IMG/VR virus record: IMGVR_UViG_3300036985_004197
Span: 1 to 21,316 of that record
Length of the DNA stretch: 21,316 nucleotides
DNA from: a virus
Direction: 5' to 3' (one strand)
Part shown: positions 7,075 to 14,938 of the stretch, in pieces
How positions within the stretch are numbered: position 1 is the first letter of the stretch
Layout of the letters: each line of letters starts with the position of its first letter
Made by a program: the position numbers and the translations under genes
The notes under the pieces: model-generated
Database searches by the model: none
Seen by the model: only the letters and a program-made list of their open reading frames with translations
Told to the model about the DNA's origin: nothing

Positions 7075-8963
7075 TATGGCGTACTCCGCATCACTCGTCC
7101 CAGTGTGTCGCTGGCCTGTTCAACGACAGCCATCAGGCTTTCAATGGCCCATGCTCCAGTCCCCTCAAGTCGAATGTAACCTTGCTCAATGAACGATCGC
7201 GGCCAATGACTCTGGTTTTGCCCCGCACGGAATCGGCCCGAATGTTTTGGCTTTGCTCCTAAAGCCCTCTCGGCGCTTGAGGCTGTGCAAACGCTCCACG
7301 TAACGTTGCTGCTTCCCTCGCGGAGAATCGCCACGATCTCGACCAGCATCAGCCCACTGAATGGCCCGATGTAGACATGGCTTTCGATTGTCGACCCATC
7401 ATCCGAAGTCGCATCAATATCGACCTTGCGAATGTAGCCGTCTTGGCCGTATTCCAAGATTAGTCGTTCTTCCGGACTGTTCCCGGCCAGCAAGTGAACC
7501 GAACGCGGGTTGTGAAGTGGGGACGCATAACTGAACGGCCACCATGCTTCGTTTCGCACGTCCCATGTGTAGTGCGTTCCGGCCGTTCCATCATTCGGGC
7601 TGATGTAGACCCTAACCGCCATTGCCCTGTCGTCCCATGTAAGCGTGACGGTGTTCGCACTCAGGTCAACATCCGATAACCGCTCATCGATCGTTGTCGA
7701 TGTTATTCTCTGCGGAGTGCCGCTTTCTGGATTTATGCGATACACGCCACCGCGACTTCCGAAGAAGTAAATGATTCCTTCCGGTGACTGACACCACGCA
7801 GCCCCAAACGCTATGCCGGTGATTTCTGTAACACTGACGTTTATGCCCCCTTCGGCCGGATTGCCGAGGAACTTCCGAATTGAGTGCGTGCCACCGATTA
7901 GCATGATGTCATCCGTGTACGGAATCAGTGCCGTCACGATGTCTGGATTCTTGCCATACCCGGATGTGATGTTGCCCGCAATGGCCTGCTGAATCGTCTG
8001 AATATCTGGCGCGTAGTTCCAATCGAACGGATCACCGACGGCAGACATAAAGATATTGTTCGGATCCGTAGGAAGTCCGCTCATGACGATGCGACCACCC
8101 CACACGGCCATCAGCGTGCATTTCGTGTCATTGATTCTGGATACACATCCGCCGCCAGTGTATGAACTCCCACCGTTCAACCCCGTGAGTTGAAATGTGT
8201 TTGTGGCGACTCCTGCAATTGTCCATCGCCCATTGGCCGTTAGCTTCCCTCTCGCGTCAGTAATCTCAACCTGATCCCCATTTGCAAACCCATGGCCCGC
8301 AGCTGTGACGACGTTTGGTGTTCCATTTGTAATAGCCGTTATCACCTGCTTGTTAGCCGCCAATGACGGGATAGTTCCGCCCGTCTCTTCTCTTGCAGTC
8401 CACGGGACCATCATGTTGGCGCTGATATCATAATATTTGTACGTCGCCCCATCGCAGAAGTAGATATCCTGAAAGAACGATTCTGCCGCAATCACTCCGC
8501 GCACGGGCGAAAGGGCATTTGTTCCTCCATCAACTGTTGCTGCTCCACTTGGAGTAATCAGAGAAACCGTTCCATTTGCGACGGCAACCAGAGTCGTGAC
8601 ACGATCGCCGACCATGCCGGCCGTGCCTGCCCCAAGATCCCGAGGAATTCCAGCTGCAGTCACTCGCGTCTGGCTGGCTGGACTGCTTCCTGCCGTTGTT
8701 TCTCTGATTCCCAAGTTGAGATTAACAACCGAGTGAATCAAGCATTGGCCAGCATCATCCCCAGACACGCGATCAGGACAATACTTTGCCAGCCCTGCTC
8801 GAGCAGCCCCACGATTACGTCCAGTCGTTGGGTCGAAGCCCACGACATTGCTGCACTTTGCCGTTGTGTGGGTTCCTTGCTGGCCACCCTTTTGACGCGA
8901 AAATGCCGCGGACTCATCGAGTCCTTTTAGCGGAAACTGCAGTTCGATTTTTCGTAGTGGCAT
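7074..8963 (-). CDS. Tail nozzle-like protein (P22 gp10 / T7 gp12 type)
   Basis: A 629-residue protein starting at the ATG at 8963, one base after the TAA of the upstream gene; a TTG further up would overlap that gene and is unlikely. It begins MPLRKIELQFPLKGLDESAAF. The body is rich in short beta strands with Trp- and Gly-containing turns (AVWGGRIVMSG, ALIPYTDDIMLIGGTHSIRKFLG, PEGIIYFFGSRGGVYRI), typical of the beta-propeller nozzle proteins that seal short tails. Residues about 205-273 form an inserted module (ITNGTPNVVTAAGHGFANGD, then TANGRWTIAGVATNTFQLTG) like the small beta domains common in phage tail proteins (FCCH-like). Known relatives extend the portal-adaptor channel and bind fibres. 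Its place directly before two fibre genes agrees. Family assignment is from motif pattern, without alignment. Confidence 0.7.
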   Translation of the reverse strand: MPLRKIELQFPLKGLDESAAFSRQKGGQQGTHTTAKCSNVVGFDPTTGRNRGAARAGLAKYCPDRVSGDDAGQCLIHSVVNLNLGIRETTAGSSPASQTRVTAAGIPRDLGAGTAGMVGDRVTTLVAVANGTVSLITPSGAATVDGGTNALSPVRGVIAAESFFQDIYFCDGATYKYYDISANMMVPWTAREETGGTIPSLAANKQVITAITNGTPNVVTAAGHGFANGDQVEITDARGKLTANGRWTIAGVATNTFQLTGLNGGSSYTGGGCVSRINDTKCTLMAVWGGRIVMSGLPTDPNNIFMSAVGDPFDWNYAPDIQTIQQAIAGNITSGYGKNPDIVTALIPYTDDIMLIGGTHSIRKFLGNPAEGGINVSVTEITGIAFGAAWCQSPEGIIYFFGSRGGVYRINPESGTPQRITSTTIDERLSDVDLSANTVTLTWDDRAMAVRVYISPNDGTAGTHYTWDVRNEAWWPFSYASPLHNPRSVHLLAGNSPEERLILEYGQDGYIRKVDIDATSDDGSTIESHVYIGPFSGLMLVEIVAILREGSSNVTWSVCTASSAERALGAKPKHSGRFRAGQNQSHWPRSFIEQGYIRLEGTGAWAIESLMAVVEQASDTLGRVMRSTP

Positions 8964-8964
8964 A

Positions 8965-9840
8965 TTAAGGGACCACAAATGTCATGTTGACAATAAGATA
9001 ATCGCCCGAACCTACGATAGTCGGCGTTTTGACTGTGATCAGTTGGCCATGTGCGATTTCTACGGCCCCAGCAACAATAGTCCCAGATGCTGATGTTGAC
9101 CACGGACCGCGGATCGTCGCGCTGAACCCTGCTCCCGGAACGACTCCTGTCAACGAAACGTTTGGTGCAGCCCCCCCAGCGTTATTCATCTGGAGATTCA
9201 CGACCGTCGCTGAAGACGTATTCGTGTGCGAGACCGAGTATGAACACAGATGCCCCGTGCGGCCTCGCCACAAATGCTGACACCCTCTGCCGAGAACCAG
9301 AGTTGTTGAGTTGTTGTACCCAGTAGTCGGGAAGATCATGTCTACATGCTTGACCATGTCTGGCAACCCAACGGCCAGGCTAAGGATCGGCGACAATGGC
9401 ATCAGAGCCCCAGCGATGGAAATGCCGAATTCGATCGCTTGATCCACGATACCGTAATAGAAGACCCCGGCTCCGATCTCGACTCGGACAGGATCCCCCA
9501 CCTGAAAGTAATCGGTGGCTTTTCGCATGATTCCAAGACTTGTGGATCCACCGGGGAACGCTACCGAAACACCAAGAGGCGGGCTCGTCGCAACGTAGGC
9601 CGTTGCCGGGACGATTCTCCAGCGAGGCACAGCCCCTGAAACGAAATCATTTCCACTGCCGTACGAAATCGTGTCGCCAACCAAAGGTAGGTTGGTCGCG
9701 TAGGCGGGATCACTAAACAGCAATGACCGCAGCTGTGTTTTTGTCAGCTTTCGGCTAACTCCGTCCGTTTGCTCGACCTCAAAGACGTCCCCCTCATTCA
9801 TTGCGGAGATTGCCAACAGTTCTGAAATCGTGATTCCCAT
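8965..9840 (-). CDS. Putative tail fibre or tail-associated protein
   Basis: A 291-residue protein. The N-terminal 42 residues (MGITISELLAISAMNEGDVF, then KLTKTQLRSLLF) resemble the short anchor segment seen at the start of many phage fibre proteins, where a stretch of this type ends in a Gln-Leu helix. The remainder is Gly-, Ser- and Thr-rich beta sequence with hydrophobic stretches around residues 140-165 (ISIAGALMPLSPILSLAVG) and a beta-rich C-terminus resembling an immunoglobulin-like or jelly-roll domain (residues about 200-291). I do not recognise a precise family. The stop is one base from the nozzle start. No strong ribosome binding site precedes the ATG, although GGGAAAA lies upstream. 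Confidence 0.7.
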   Translation of the reverse strand: MGITISELLAISAMNEGDVFEVEQTDGVSRKLTKTQLRSLLFSDPAYATNLPLVGDTISYGSGNDFVSGAVPRWRIVPATAYVATSPPLGVSVAFPGGSTSLGIMRKATDYFQVGDPVRVEIGAGVFYYGIVDQAIEFGISIAGALMPLSPILSLAVGLPDMVKHVDMIFPTTGYNNSTTLVLGRGCQHLWRGRTGHLCSYSVSHTNTSSATVVNLQMNNAGGAAPNVSLTGVVPGAGFSATIRGPWSTSASGTIVAGAVEIAHGQLITVKTPTIVGSGDYLIVNMTFVVP

Positions 9841-9855
9841 TAGAATATTTTCCCG

Positions 9856-10212
9856 TTAAGTGACACGGTCAACAACAGTGACCGGAATTGATCGTCTTGC
9901 CGTTCTGCCATTGGCGGTTGCGTTGATCTCGATCGTGTACTGCAAATCTATGTTCAGGTTGATCGATGCCGCGAGCAGCCCCCGATACGTACCGTTGCTG
10001 CCAGCTACATACGTCATCGTCACTGGGCCGTACCAAAGCAAATTCACTGCACCACCCGGAGTAGTCAACGCACCTGAACCGGGAATGAGTGAGTACCCTG
10101 AATACAGGGTAAACGTTACTGCCGCATTGTTAACGTAGTCGCCATCTGTCGCATTGGTGAGCCATGTCCATTCAATCGTGTTGTCGTTCTTACGGTAGAT
10201 TACGTGGGTCAT
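9856..10212 (-). CDS. Small phage structural protein, beta-rich
   Basis: A 118-residue protein with the pattern of a widespread small phage family: a Trp-rich first strand (NTIEWTWLTNATDGDYVNNA), a middle MTYVAGSNGTYRGLL, and a closing YTIEINATANGRTARRSIPV segment. Members lie among tail genes and have no assigned function that I can state with confidence. It is probably a single immunoglobulin-like domain. Its ATG overlaps the stop of the 71-residue gene upstream by 4 bases (ATGA), so the three genes from 10897 to 9856 are one translational unit. Confidence 0.75.
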   Translation of the reverse strand: MTHVIYRKNDNTIEWTWLTNATDGDYVNNAAVTFTLYSGYSLIPGSGALTTPGGAVNLLWYGPVTMTYVAGSNGTYRGLLAASINLNIDLQYTIEINATANGRTARRSIPVTVVDRVT

Positions 10213-10424
10213 TTGTTGATCTCGATTTTACCGCGAACCGTGGGATACATATTAACGTTACCCAGAACCGTGAGCTTCATACTGATGTCACCCTCGACGG
10301 TAGCGTACGTATCCAGCGTCCCGTGCATGAAGTCACGCTGAAATGTTCCACCGCCCTTGAATCTTCCGGCCGCGAACCGTGTTGCCACGAACCGGCGTGC
10401 CAGATATCTCTGCTTGTTGCTCAT
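10209..10424 (-). CDS. Small basic protein of unknown function
   Basis: A 71-residue protein with a basic N-terminal half (MSNKQRYLARRFVATRFAAG) and a C-terminal half of repeated short beta strands (LDTYATVEGDISMKLTVLGN, then VNMYPTVRGKIEINK). Both ends overlap the neighbouring genes by 4 bases as ATGA, which supports it as real despite its size. I do not recognise the family. The alternating strand pattern suggests a small structural component; no function is proposed. Confidence 0.7.
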   Translation of the reverse strand: MSNKQRYLARRFVATRFAAGRFKGGGTFQRDFMHGTLDTYATVEGDISMKLTVLGNVNMYPTVRGKIEINK

Positions 10425-10897
10425 GGGAATGATACCGATGAAATATCACCTGCGGGAGTGACAACCAAAACGCCGGTTCTCGTTCCGTCAACTGACGTTA
10501 ATGTTTCTGTTCCGGATCCTGCCCCACTTGACGTTGATGCACCGGAAAACATTTCAATTCGCTTAAATGCTTCCTGATACGAATGCCCAAATACTGGCGT
10601 TCCCAGCAGCATGACGTCTTCAGACGCCTGGTACGTTCCATCTACAGCACCCAGCACAAGCGCCACGGAATAATGAGGCTCGCTGATTGTGATCCCATTG
10701 AACTTCACTACGACACGGTATGTTGCCGTTGCCTTGTCCGTGACAGTTCCGCTGAACCGGCCTTTCAGCGTCGCGTTCTCAGTGATCGAGGATAACGTTG
10801 CAGCCAGAGTTGTCCCGAGGAACAGAAATGCCGTGACGGTTCCGCTTCCGATTTCGGAAATGGAAGGTGCGTCAAATTCAACCGTTTGCGTGACCAT
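10421..10897 (-). CDS. Phage structural protein of unknown function
   Basis: A 158-residue protein. Residues 1-95 are beta-rich and look like an immunoglobulin-like domain (GSGTVTAFLFLGTTLAATL, TATYRVVVKFNGITISEPHY). They are followed by a helical stretch (GHSYQEAFKRIEMFSGAS), a Ser/Gly linker and a closing beta segment (TRTGVLVVTPAGDISSVSF). It lies 10 bases after the fibre stop and overlaps the next small gene by ATGA. The role is unknown; the context is tail or fibre assembly. Confidence 0.75.
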   Translation of the reverse strand: MVTQTVEFDAPSISEIGSGTVTAFLFLGTTLAATLSSITENATLKGRFSGTVTDKATATYRVVVKFNGITISEPHYSVALVLGAVDGTYQASEDVMLLGTPVFGHSYQEAFKRIEMFSGASTSSGAGSGTETLTSVDGTRTGVLVVTPAGDISSVSFP

Positions 10898-10907
10898 GAC
10901 TCATCCA

Positions 10908-12209
10908 TTACCCAGCTGCGCTGGCTTCGAAATACATGACTGTTCCGTCCCATCGCCACCGAACATTACGAACAGCGTTCGCAGCATCAGAACCCCACGT
11001 TGGCTGAGTTCCAAGCCACTTGATGCTACCGGCTGAAACTCCCCACGTAACAGAACGGACAGTTGCCCCCTGCTTCAGAATTATCGAACCATCAGCAGCG
11101 CCAATCGTTGGAACTGTAAGCGTTGCCAGGACTGGTGTCCCTGATGCTGTGGCCAGTGACAATGTTTGGCATCTTCCAGCGTCCAAAGGAATCGTCTGAG
11201 TTGTTCCGACTGGCGTGTATGTGACTTCGGCAGTCTGGCCGATCAATCGCTCGGTTCTTACCACCCCAGCACTCGTGATTCGCATTCGCTCCGTCACGGT
11301 CCCGGTGTTGGTATCTGTACCAAATGCGATGGAAGCATTAGCAGTAAATGACTGGTCGACTACGCTTGCGATCCACGCCTTTACACCAACCCCCGGTGCT
11401 GATGCGTCTCCAGAGTAAAACTCAATTTTCCCCAGAACTTGGCCTATGGCTACGTTGTTCCCAGAGTCATGAAACCTAAGAGTGTTGTTTTCTGCTCCAC
11501 TGTTGTTATTCCCAACAAGAGTCAGTACCGCCGCCAGTGGCGTTGCTGTGGTAAATGGCCCAATACTAACTAATCCGGCCTCCGTAATTGCCATTCGCAC
11601 AGCCGATGTGGCCGACGACGTAGGGCAGGTATTGAACAACAGCCGTGTTGGGGTTGACGATGCACTGAAGTTGTCAGTGGCTTGCGCCTGAACTGCTGCT
11701 GACGTAGCGATTGTTGTTCCGTTGTACCCTTGAAACAACACCTGTCCAATTAGGTCGCCGAGAAGCATGGCGGTTGGTAAGGATTCTGTGCCTCTGTATT
11801 TTCTCATCTGCAACAGTGATGCAAATGCGTTGTCCCCATATCGTCGATTTTCGAGAGTTGCACCATATACGGTGAACACTCCTGCTGCCGTCAGTTCCAT
11901 CCAGCGAGTCAGTACCGTTGGGGTTGCTCGTTCATAAACCCCAAATGATATCCCCCGGTTTGACCCACCGATTGATCCCTGAAACGACCCGATTTCATAG
12001 TTTGCTGTTGAGACGGCCTTCAGCCTGAGCCCTTCCAGCGATGTACTGCTGTTGTAAACGCTCATCAGTTCGAATGTTTGACGAGTCGTTCCGCTTACCA
12101 GCCTGAACACATTTGCTGCGGTGACGTCAATCGTCGTCGTGGCGAACAACAGCTTGCCGTTGGCTGAGGCATCGAGAATCATCCCGATAATCGTTGGCTT
12201 TGGAAGCAT
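10908..12209 (-). CDS. Tail fibre protein
   Basis: A 433-residue protein if it starts at the ATG at 12209. The frame is open up to a TTG at 12302, but those 31 extra codons run through a terminator hairpin and a palindrome and translate to an Ala-rich string, so I reject them. The ribosome site before 12209 is weak, which lowers confidence in the start. The middle contains IEFYSGDASAPGVGVKAWIA and TERMRITSAGVV, hallmark segments of phage fibres that carry repeated beta modules. The last 90 residues (ATLTVPTIGAADGSIILKQG, ending RWRWDGTVMYFEASAAG) look like the small beta knob found at the ends of many fibres. It is likely a host-binding or short tail fibre, distinct from the two long paralogues. 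Confidence 0.8.
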   Translation of the reverse strand: MLPKPTIIGMILDASANGKLLFATTTIDVTAANVFRLVSGTTRQTFELMSVYNSSTSLEGLRLKAVSTANYEIGSFQGSIGGSNRGISFGVYERATPTVLTRWMELTAAGVFTVYGATLENRRYGDNAFASLLQMRKYRGTESLPTAMLLGDLIGQVLFQGYNGTTIATSAAVQAQATDNFSASSTPTRLLFNTCPTSSATSAVRMAITEAGLVSIGPFTTATPLAAVLTLVGNNNSGAENNTLRFHDSGNNVAIGQVLGKIEFYSGDASAPGVGVKAWIASVVDQSFTANASIAFGTDTNTGTVTERMRITSAGVVRTERLIGQTAEVTYTPVGTTQTIPLDAGRCQTLSLATASGTPVLATLTVPTIGAADGSIILKQGATVRSVTWGVSAGSIKWLGTQPTWGSDAANAVRNVRWRWDGTVMYFEASAAG

Positions 12210-12229
12210 TGAACCGGCTCGCTCTAAAC

Positions 12230-12242
12230 CCGCCACTGGCGG
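12230..12242. repeat. 13-bp palindrome CCGCCACTGGCGG, copy 2
   Basis: A perfect inverted repeat around a central base, one of four CCGCCANTGGCGG copies in the window. This copy is in the leader of the fibre gene, 14 bp from the terminator hairpin. A GACAGGAAGA decamer (12247-12256) lies between them; the same decamer occurs beside copy 3. Confidence 0.8.
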
Positions 12243-12250
12243 CTGAGACA

Positions 12251-12286
12251 GGAAGAAAGCCGCCGCAATGAATACTGCGGCGGCTT
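12251..12286 (-). terminator. Rho-independent terminator after the 195-residue protein gene
   Basis: An 11-bp GC-rich stem (AAGCCGCCGCA with TGCGGCGGCTT, 12257-12286) closes an 8-base loop and is followed on the minus strand by TCTTCC. It begins 24 bases after the stop at 12310. The thymine run is interrupted, so termination may be partial. It would lower transcription into the fibre gene. Confidence 0.75.
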
Positions 12287-12309
12287 CACCAGTGACAATC
12301 AAATCAGCA

Positions 12310-12897
12310 TTACGCTGTTACAGCTTTGATAATCACGAAGTTGATGATGATCGCCCCGGTTTCAGCAGTACCGGCCGCGACGTTATTGTTCATCACGTTA
12401 AGTGCAAATGAACCAGCTGCAACAGTAGACACTTGCACGGCTGTCATTCCACCATTCGAACCGGACCGAATGCACGCAACGACAACGTCTCCGACTGCAA
12501 CGCTTGAATTCGTCACAGTAAACGCCGCTGCAGCTTCAGCCGCCAATGACGCGGTATTGGTCGTGATCTGGCCGCAGATCGTATTGAGCGTCACACCTGT
12601 AGTTCTGCTCGTCGCCTGAACTACTGCCCCGCCAGCCCCGGTTGCGTACCCAATACCGACGGAAGGGCTTGTGCTTTGCAGTCCCGAAGAGGTGAATAAT
12701 GAGGACGCCTTCGTTCCAAGATTCACGAACTCGACGGTTGATGCCGACGTTCCGTTTGTCTTAATAAACTTACAGCCGGGCGCGTATCCGGCTCTTGCGT
12801 TCGGAGGAACGGTCGATCCATAGGCCAGCAGAATGCCAAGCCCCGGATCTCTGGCAACGATCCCTGTCCCGTCATGAATAACCAAACCTTTTGACAT
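12310..12897 (-). CDS. Phage structural protein, small fibre- or decoration-type
   Basis: A 195-residue protein. The N-terminal 70 residues include KGLVIHDGTGIVARDPGLGI and a Cys-containing GYAPGCKFIKTNGTSAS segment. Residues about 80-195 match a small beta domain common in phage structural genes: GYATGAGGAVVQATSRTTG, then LNTICGQITTN, AFTVTNSSVAVGDVVV and closing INFVIIKAVTA. Genes of this kind usually lie near the capsid gene and are thought to encode surface or decoration proteins. GGAG lies 7 bases before the ATG. The gene ends shortly before a GC-rich terminator, which suggests it is made at higher level than the fibre gene that follows. Confidence 0.8.
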   Translation of the reverse strand: MSKGLVIHDGTGIVARDPGLGILLAYGSTVPPNARAGYAPGCKFIKTNGTSASTVEFVNLGTKASSLFTSSGLQSTSPSVGIGYATGAGGAVVQATSRTTGVTLNTICGQITTNTASLAAEAAAAFTVTNSSVAVGDVVVACIRSGSNGGMTAVQVSTVAAGSFALNVMNNNVAAGTAETGAIIINFVIIKAVTA

Positions 12898-12977
12898 TTC
12901 ACGTCTCCAATCAAAACGACTTTAGTGGTGGTGTCTTGTATGTGACACTCTGAAAGGAACACTCCAACAACTATTCA

Positions 12978-13367
12978 TCACCGAACGTACACGATCAGTG
13001 ATCCGGCCTTCGAAGCCCCAGCGTTCGTTACATTCAGCGTTAATACCCCATCAACAACAACAGGAACGACACTGGTGGTCGTGCCGTCCTTCAAGGGAAC
13101 ACCAGGACAGACTTGAGTGTTTCCAGACGCAGCAAGGTTTGCTCCCTGCCCAGCCAAAACATCAACGCTGTCAGTATCCGTCAAAGTGACGTCATACAGT
13201 GCCGTCGGCGCGGCAGTGGTAGACGGGACAATTACGACACGTTCAATCTGCCCACTAACTGCCATACCTGATGACACGGTCGCGTTTCCGCTTGCATCAC
13301 TGACCCAAGTAATCGTGTGCTTAACGATGTCCGATCCGTTTCGTCTGTTCGCAACTGCCCATGGCAT
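12978..13367 (-). CDS. Small phage structural protein
   Basis: A 129-residue beta-rich protein with the segments VKHTITWVSDASGNATV, SGQIERVVIVPSTTAAPTAL, YDVTLTDTDSVDVLAGQGAN and VVVDGVLTLNVTNAGASKAG. This is a recurring small family in phage structural regions, usually near head-tail or decoration genes; its exact function is unknown to me. AAGGGG stands 7 bases before the ATG, giving a good start. An 80-bp gap follows, holding the next gene's ribosome site and a weak 5-bp hairpin (12931-12948), with nothing else seen. Confidence 0.8.
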   Translation of the reverse strand: MPWAVANRRNGSDIVKHTITWVSDASGNATVSSGMAVSGQIERVVIVPSTTAAPTALYDVTLTDTDSVDVLAGQGANLAASGNTQVCPGVPLKDGTTTSVVPVVVDGVLTLNVTNAGASKAGSLIVYVR

Positions 13368-13401
13368 CTCAAATCCCCTTCAAACAAAGATCAAACAACA
13401 A

Positions 13402-14406
13402 TCAGCCCGTGTACAACGTAGGGCCAAGTCCCGCGTGAATGACTCGAGGCCCATTCCTCAAAAGATTACCAAGCTCGTAACTGCGATCGAGATTCTGGCC
13501 GATGATTCCGGGATTGTTCATTTGCCGGTCAAATGAAACAGCCGCCTGCAGCTTCCTCTGGAACATCTGCATGTGAATTCTTGCCTCGCCGAAGAACTCC
13601 ACTTCAGCAGCGCCCATGACTGCCTCTCGCAAGCACTCAGAAAGCGGCAAGCCTCCCATTGGATATGGAAGGGCCGAAGTCAGGCGATACGGGTTGATAA
13701 TGTACCACCCGGTTAGCGTGTACGCCTGATCCGGCAACGGCCAGACAGTCAGCATGGATCGTTGGTCAGCTGCTCCCGTCTGATCCCCAGCGAAGATTGC
13801 GAATTTGCACGGCTGGGCCGAGTAATCAGCAACGCCGCTTTTTTGCAGTTCCAACAGTTCTTCTTTGGTGGCTCGATCAATCACGTATCCAAGCGTGTTT
13901 GCACCCTGATTAAGAAACAGGTTTCCTCTCATGCCGCCGAACAACTCCGGCAGAACGTAGTCCACCTGCTGCAGCATGTAGCTTGTCCCAGCTGCGGCGC
14001 TCACTGTCGTGTCCGTCAACAAGAGAGACGTGCTGCCGCCGTATAGGGAAACCGGATAGCTGACGCCATTCACAACCAGCTCAGCATCTGCCGCCCAGCT
14101 GGGGAATACAGTCCCGGAACCGACCACATATCCACCAGCAATGACAGTGACGGTCCCGGTTGCGTATGGAGCATTCAGGCTGAAGGTGAACAGTTTCGGC
14201 TGCATGAATGACCAGATATGCACCTGAGCTTCATCAGGAAGCAGATCAGGCTCGTACACCCACCGACACCCAATATCGACGCACATATCAACGCGCGTAG
14301 CGAAATCGGCATCGTCCCAATTCGTGATGTCGACGCCTTTGCCCATCATGTTACCGATGGCTTTGCGAAGATCATCACGCTTGAGTGTGAGTGTTGATTC
14401 AGCCAC
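13402..14406 (-). CDS. Head-tail adaptor-like protein
   Basis: A 334-residue protein with a GTG start (GGAG 9 bases upstream, 4 bp after the preceding stop). An N-terminal helical part (KRDDLRKAIGNMMGKGVDIT) is followed at residues about 80-150 by a beta insertion (GTVTVIAGGYVVGSGTVFPS, ELVVNGVSYPVSLYGG, TSYMLQQVDYVLPELFGG) of the type seen in podoviral adaptor proteins. A helical C-terminal part (PLSECLREAVMGAAEVEFFG, then HMQMFQRKLQAAVSFDRQMN) follows. In that family, monomers form a ring beneath the portal that joins it to the tail. Its place between capsid and tail genes fits. The assignment rests on the characteristic insertion and helix pattern, not on an alignment; it could be another head-completion protein. 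Confidence 0.65.
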   Translation of the reverse strand: MAESTLTLKRDDLRKAIGNMMGKGVDITNWDDADFATRVDMCVDIGCRWVYEPDLLPDEAQVHIWSFMQPKLFTFSLNAPYATGTVTVIAGGYVVGSGTVFPSWAADAELVVNGVSYPVSLYGGSTSLLLTDTTVSAAAGTSYMLQQVDYVLPELFGGMRGNLFLNQGANTLGYVIDRATKEELLELQKSGVADYSAQPCKFAIFAGDQTGAADQRSMLTVWPLPDQAYTLTGWYIINPYRLTSALPYPMGGLPLSECLREAVMGAAEVEFFGEARIHMQMFQRKLQAAVSFDRQMNNPGIIGQNLDRSYELGNLLRNGPRVIHAGLGPTLYTG

Positions 14407-14410
14407 TGAA

Positions 14411-14854
14411 TTACGCTCCGGCTAATTGAACCTGCTGCGGTCGGAAATGCTTCTCTTCGCCATTCACCATAACATCGAGCCAGTTTGACCGGCGTGCAAT
14501 GAATTTGCCAGGGAATGTCACGCCCTTGTCTTCAATGACAACAGGGGTTTCTGGCTTTACTTTGAACCAGTCTACCCGATTGTCGCCGGAACTGCCCGTA
14601 CTATCATCTGCGGAGAACATATCGCCGAGATTCGTACTCTTGGCCGCAAACTCGCGACCCTCGGTTGTCCCGCTGAGCCACGTCAGGGAAATCGCCAACG
14701 CGGTTGCTTTCGTGATCGTGCTTCCGAGCCCCAATGCCTGGTGCCGCTTCTCTGCGAACGTGTGCAGGGCCATCAGGCTTTTCGGCAACGGACTTGAATC
14801 CTGTCCGTCGGCGAACAGGACAGCACGATAATAGCTTGCTACTTGAGAATTCAT
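14411..14854 (-). CDS. Unknown structural-region protein with SH3-like end
   Basis: A 147-residue protein. Residues 1-70 are mostly helical (SYYRAVLFADGQDSSPLPKS, TKATALAISLTWLSGTTEGR). The C-terminal 45 residues (VVIEDKGVTFPGKFIARRSN, WLDVMVNGEEKHFRPQQVQL) read as a small SH3- or KOW-like beta barrel. Its first 12 bases (ATGAATTCTCAA) are identical to those of the gene upstream. It lies just after a strong terminator, so expression needs read-through or a weak promoter I cannot see. The ribosome site is poor (AGGGGG 10 bases away). The function is unknown. Confidence 0.7.
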   Translation of the reverse strand: MNSQVASYYRAVLFADGQDSSPLPKSLMALHTFAEKRHQALGLGSTITKATALAISLTWLSGTTEGREFAAKSTNLGDMFSADDSTGSSGDNRVDWFKVKPETPVVIEDKGVTFPGKFIARRSNWLDVMVNGEEKHFRPQQVQLAGA

Positions 14855-14870
14855 GGTCTAAACGCCCCCT

Positions 14871-14912
14871 GTGGAAAAACAAAGGGACGGCACAGAATTG
14901 CCGTGCCGTCCC
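14871..14912 (-). terminator. Strong Rho-independent terminator
   Basis: A perfect 10-bp stem GGGACGGCAC with GTGCCGTCCC (14884-14912) and a 9-base loop is followed directly on the minus strand by TTTGTTTTT. It lies 27 bases after the stop of the concanavalin-like protein gene and should end most transcripts of the capsid block. Confidence 0.93.
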
Positions 14913-14938
14913 AAACAAAATCCGGCACAAACCGAAGC

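Noticed and set aside
12210-12302. Upstream TTG start adding 31 residues with a hydrophobic stretch, resembling a signal peptide
   Set aside because: The hydrophobic run is just translation of the GC-rich terminator stem; a downstream ATG is preferred.
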